From positions 1 through 40,878 of the forward strand of contig JALVAT010000004.1 in NCBI GenBank assembly GCA_027011045.1: 40,878 nt of DNA, in the 5' to 3' direction. Under the pieces are notes generated by a model. That model saw only the letters and a list, made by a program, of their open reading frames with translations. It was not told the origin of the DNA and did no database searches. Positions 38,301-40,878 of the stretch are shown here, in pieces. Source of the stretch: Microcaldota archaeon (GTDB lineage Archaea > Iainarchaeota > Iainarchaeia > JAADDC01). The position numbers and the translations under genes were made by a program. The stretch's first letter is position 1, and every line of letters starts with the position of its first letter.

Positions 38301-39050
38301 TATCATGTGGGCGAGGTAAAAACGCATTCTTATGGGTCCAAGCTTGTAGTTAACCTCGAGCGGAGTGTCCGTCCCGAATTTCAGGTCCAGGAATTCGTCC
38401 GATTCAGCATACCGTACTATGTTCTGCAGTATGGGCAAGGAGTAGCGAGAAGCGGCCTCCGCGGTTGTAGAAACGTTCAGATTGGGGCCAGGCCTCACAA
38501 TGGTGCGCGTGAAGTTGGACTGCGCCCGGGCTTCGATGAGAAGGGCATCATTGCGGGCTACAAGAAGCACAGAGCTGGAGAAGAGGCTCGCGTCGCGAAG
38601 GGCCTCCTTCATAACCTTTGCTGCAAGGGTAACGTGCGCCACATCGGCGGGACGGGAGATCTCCGTGTCGTTATCGGGAACGTCCACGAGGGAGAGGACA
38701 AATTCACGGCGAAGGGTGCCGTCCTGACGCTCCAAAACGGTCTTCAGAACGACATCGTCCAGTTCCATGGAGAGGACGTCCTCAGCACCGGCACGGGCAA
38801 GAATGCGCGAGTAGTCTCCAAGATTGAGGGGCACGCGGATGGGGGGAGTTTTCACCTCGTAGCTCGAAAACATGGATTCAGGGGCGTGCATCTCCACAAG
38901 CACTACCTGCGAAGGGTCGATGGCGCGAAGGTGGACGCCATCCTCCTGGAAGTAAAAAACCGCGTCGGAAAGGAACGCGTGGAGAGCGTCCACTGCATTC
39001 TTCCAGGGGCGAGGATCCTCGAGGGAAAGGGAGAGGAGGGCCATGGGCAT
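38295..39050 (-). CDS. Second PCNA sliding clamp (divergent copy)
   Basis: A 251-residue clamp protein whose fold is recognised from the DPSQVVLVEMHAP and AEDVLSMELDD segments and the two-domain repeat. It differs from the upstream copy at sites that matter for partners. The C-terminus ends RMRFYLAHMIL rather than FLAPRIE-x. It may be a second clamp subunit, a clamp with separate clients, or part of a heteromeric ring. ATG 39050 forms TGATG with the upstream stop, so translation is coupled. TTG 39053 and ATG 39044 are other possible starts. The stop is TAG. Confidence 0.88.
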   Translation of the reverse strand: MPMALLSLSLEDPRPWKNAVDALHAFLSDAVFYFQEDGVHLRAIDPSQVVLVEMHAPESMFSSYEVKTPPIRVPLNLGDYSRILARAGAEDVLSMELDDVVLKTVLERQDGTLRREFVLSLVDVPDNDTEISRPADVAHVTLAAKVMKEALRDASLFSSSVLLVARNDALLIEARAQSNFTRTIVRPGPNLNVSTTAEAASRYSLPILQNIVRYAESDEFLDLKFGTDTPLEVNYKLGPIRMRFYLAHMIL

Positions 39051-39799
39051 CAACCCGCCTCAATGCGAGGTGCGAGGAAGTAGACGAAGTTCGCATCGCC
39101 GATCGCATAGGAGAGCTTCAGAGGGGCATCCGTGGAGAAGGACAAGGAGATTGCAGCGGTCTTATTTGCCTGGGAGACCATGTCCTCCAGGTAGTCCAAG
39201 GGGTAGGACGCCCGGGCTTCCTCCGTTACGAGGAGGTCCAGAAGGGCGTCGTGAACATCCTTCTTCAGCTCAAGGACATACTCACCCTTGCTCCCGGAGG
39301 CCCGCATGGTAAAGCCGTCGTTGGTAGCCTCCATGGTGACGTGGGTGGAGAAGGCGCTGGCATCGGAAAGCGCAGAGGCAAATACGTCAGCGAGAACCTT
39401 CAGGCTGGCGGAGAACGTGATCTTGGGAAGGGGCAGGTCGATACCTCCAAGATCGAGAACGGGGAGCGTGAACCTGCGTCGGGCGCGGCCAACAAGCTCG
39501 ATAATGAAGCGGGAACCGTCCTCGGATACGCTCATTTCGACCGTTTCCGCAGCCTTCGCCCTCTTGAATATGTTCTGAAGATCGGACATGTTCAAACCAA
39601 CGCGAACGGTGCCCTCCACGTCATACTCCTTGAAGGCGTGCTTGGGGAGCGTAAAGTCAACCATTGCGATCTTGGATGGATCCGTAGCACGAAGCCGCAT
39701 GCCCTCATCGTCAAATATGAACTCACCCTCGTCTATGAGGGCAGACAACGCCTTGACGCTCTTCTTCAGAACGTCGGCACCCTCAAAAACCACTTTCAT
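39050..39799 (-). CDS. pcn: PCNA sliding clamp (canonical copy)
   Basis: A 249-residue archaeal PCNA. Motifs are standard: MRLRATDPSKIAMVDFTLPKHAF, a RAKAAETVEMSV segment, the interdomain loop with LDLGGIDLPLPK, and the C-terminus FVYFLAPRIEAG, the strand that receives PIP-box partners. The ATG at 39799 has a GGAGGAGAGG ribosome binding site just upstream. An 18-residue extension in frame is not supported. It overlaps the OB-fold gene by 17 bp and precedes the second clamp with a TGATG junction. Confidence 0.96.
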   Translation of the reverse strand: MKVVFEGADVLKKSVKALSALIDEGEFIFDDEGMRLRATDPSKIAMVDFTLPKHAFKEYDVEGTVRVGLNMSDLQNIFKRAKAAETVEMSVSEDGSRFIIELVGRARRRFTLPVLDLGGIDLPLPKITFSASLKVLADVFASALSDASAFSTHVTMEATNDGFTMRASGSKGEYVLELKKDVHDALLDLLVTEEARASYPLDYLEDMVSQANKTAAISLSFSTDAPLKLSYAIGDANFVYFLAPRIEAG

Positions 39800-40157
39800 T
39801 GTAGACCCTCCTCTCCAGCTCTCTAACACGTCTGTAAAGTGCGGGATCAACACCGTCCATGGGTTGGACGATCTCCGCCCTTATGATAATGGCGTCATCC
39901 GATTTATAAGCCCTGCCCAGAAGGCGAACAAGGCTTCCCTCCCGCATCCTTTCGGCGAAGAGGACGTCATCGAGCACCACGCGCGCAGTGCCCGTCCCAT
40001 CATCCACAATACCCTCGAGCCTGCCGGAGTCAAAGGAGACCACGGTGCAGAGAACGGCAACCCGCTCGCCCTCTCCAGTTAGCTCAGAAATGGTGACATC
40101 ACGCGATGGGGCTCGCCTGCGCCGGCGCGCCGCAGAAAAAGAGCTACCCTCATCCAC
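39783..40157 (-). CDS. OB-fold protein, RPA32/Stn1-like
   Basis: A 124-residue protein with one OB fold (about 25-105). Residues 1-20 form an Arg-rich tail (ARRRRRAPSR). The central VDDGTGTARVVLDD stretch is the hallmark DDGTG loop of RPA32/Stn1-type OB folds, followed by GSLVRLLGRAY and IIIRAEIVQPM. A C-terminal helix (PALYRRVRELERRVY) completes it. It is probably a single-stranded DNA-binding protein. GTG 40157 is preferred to the longer open frame because it lies 27 nt from a TATA box and the upstream extension is hydrophobic and Cys-containing. It heads the PCNA-primase-GINS block. Confidence 0.78.
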   Translation of the reverse strand: MDEGSSFSAARRRRRAPSRDVTISELTGEGERVAVLCTVVSFDSGRLEGIVDDGTGTARVVLDDVLFAERMREGSLVRLLGRAYKSDDAIIIRAEIVQPMDGVDPALYRRVRELERRVYNESGF

Positions 40158-40179
40158 AGGGTACTTTAGAGTGGAAGCG

Positions 40180-40187
40180 CATATAAA
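40180..40187. promoter_or_regulatory. Single TATA box between divergent starts 40157 (-) and 40210 (+)
   Basis: CATATAAA on the plus strand and TTTATATG on the minus strand. The centre is about 27 nt from the minus-strand GTG (OB-fold gene) and about 26 nt from the plus-strand ATG. Neither start has a ribosome binding site. Confidence 0.55.
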
Positions 40188-40209
40188 CAACCTCGCCCAT
40201 CTTAAGAGC

Positions 40210-40878
40210 ATGGAGCGCGCACCGACTGGAATAGATGGTCTGGACGAGCTTATCGAGGGTGGTATTCCAAGGAGGCGTATGGTCCTCGTTTCGGGATCCT
40301 GCGGTACGGGAAAGACTATTTTCTCGGCACAGTACCTCTACAGGGGAGCTGTGGATTACGATGAACCGGGTATATTCGTAACGTTGGATGAGCGGCCAGC
40401 CACGATCCGCGAGGATATGCTGCAGTTCGGGTGGGATCTCAAGGCGCTTGAAGAGAAGGGAATGCTCCGCATTATAGATGGAACGGTAACGAAGGTGGGC
40501 ATTCCCTCCGAGGAGGAGTTTTCCCTGCCAGAAACGGGGTTCAACCTTGACAAGCTCCTCGTAGAAATTATAAAGAGCATAAAGGAGCTCGGGGCAAAGC
40601 GCCTCGTTGTGGACTCGCTTCCAGCACTCGGATTCAAGTATGATACGGAAGCAGACGTACGAAAGGCTATTCTAAAGATGTCGTACGTCCTTTCCAGGAC
40701 AGGGGTTACGTCCATCGTCACAACGGAGATTCCAGAGAACGCAGGGGTCTACTCCAAGTACGGCGTCGAGGAGTTCGTGGCGGATGGCGTAATCGTCCTA
40801 CAGTACGGGGGACTCGGAGCAAACGCCACGAGAACGCTCCACGTAAGAAAGATGCGAGGCACGAAGCACTCCGAGCAC
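40210..40878 (+). CDS. KaiC-type RecA-like ATPase (3' end outside window)
   Basis: 223 residues are visible and the gene continues beyond the window. The start MERAPTGIDGLDELIEGGIPR is typical of archaeal KaiC-domain and RadA-like ATPases. The Walker A motif is GSCGTGKT (29-36) and the Walker B region is KRLVVDSLPAL near residue 140. The domain is KaiC-like (one RecA fold, no HhH domain), so it is not RadA recombinase. Members act in signalling and as regulators of archaeal motility (ArlH-like) and other systems. The specific role here is unknown. The ATG at 40210 is about 26 nt from a TATA box shared with the OB-fold gene. Confidence 0.85.
   Translation, partial: MERAPTGIDGLDELIEGGIPRRRMVLVSGSCGTGKTIFSAQYLYRGAVDYDEPGIFVTLDERPATIREDMLQFGWDLKALEEKGMLRIIDGTVTKVGIPSEEEFSLPETGFNLDKLLVEIIKSIKELGAKRLVVDSLPALGFKYDTEADVRKAILKMSYVLSRTGVTSIVTTEIPENAGVYSKYGVEEFVADGVIVLQYGGLGANATRTLHVRKMRGTKHSEH

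Noticed and set aside
1-40878. CRISPR arrays, insertion sequences, tRNA or rRNA genes
   Set aside because: No repeat-spacer pattern, transposase, terminal repeats, or tRNA/rRNA sequence was found by reading. Intergenic gaps are too short for most of these.

Overview
The window is a gene-dense stretch of an archaeal chromosome with almost no non-coding DNA. Diagnostic genes are both subunits of family D DNA polymerase, sn-glycerol-1-phosphate dehydrogenase beside GGGP synthase (archaeal lipid backbone), an archaeal histone, SecF/SecD, RpoL, Csl4, aRF1, PriS/PriL, GINS, PCNA and the beta-CASP nuclease FttA. PolD with histone and SecDF points to a euryarchaeal or related (possibly DPANN-like) lineage rather than a crenarchaeon. 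I cannot place it further. Frequent AGG/AGA and ATA codons and charged proteins would fit a thermophile, but this is an inference.

Layout. 1-1225 (+): C-terminal part of a Pus10-like pseudouridine synthase and a prepilin peptidase. 1154-10699 (-): a DUF131 membrane protein, NOG1 GTPase, UPF0147, DP1, DP2, then a separately promoted lipid pair (egsA, GGGPS) and rtcA. 10719-13928 (+): secF-secD-signal peptidase I. 13942-15097 (-): a small unknown, csl4, rpoL. 15146-18918: membrane proteins (SpoIIM-like, stomatin, DUF373, presenilin-type protease). 18902-25865: UMP kinase, aRF1 coupled to a divergent arcTGT-like protein, ZPR1 zinc finger, a GILT/DsbA-like thiol protein, a UPF0173 hydrolase, an unknown and dCTP deaminase. 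25940-30223 (+): proteasome beta, FttA, AK6-type kinase, a secreted protein, histone. 30239-40157 (-): a 962-residue membrane protein, NUDIX, PAC2 chaperone, Nop10, aIF2-alpha, S27e, GINS, PriS, PriL, two tandem PCNAs and an OB-fold protein. 40210-end (+): a KaiC-type ATPase cut by the window edge.

The last minus-strand block is a version of the known archaeal replication/translation gene cluster. Both PolD subunits lie in the same window, so much of a replisome (polymerase, primase, two clamps, GINS, an OB protein) is encoded here. DP2 ends in a PCNA-binding motif.

The most consistent non-coding signal is promoter architecture. First genes of operons mostly lack a Shine-Dalgarno sequence and start about 24-27 nt downstream of a TATA-like box, as expected for leaderless mRNAs. 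Internal genes carry GAGGTGA-type sites. Three divergent pairs (starts 15097/15146, 22852/22903, 40157/40210) have a single near-symmetric A/T box midway between the two start codons. It could serve both directions. Several same-strand genes have their TATA-like box built over the stop codon of the gene before.

Protein oddities worth checking are NIKD in place of NIKS in aRF1, a PriL with no cysteine (so no 4Fe-4S ligands), a second PCNA with a changed C-terminus, and an arcTGT-like protein with altered active-site motifs. No CRISPR array, insertion sequence, tRNA or rRNA gene was seen.
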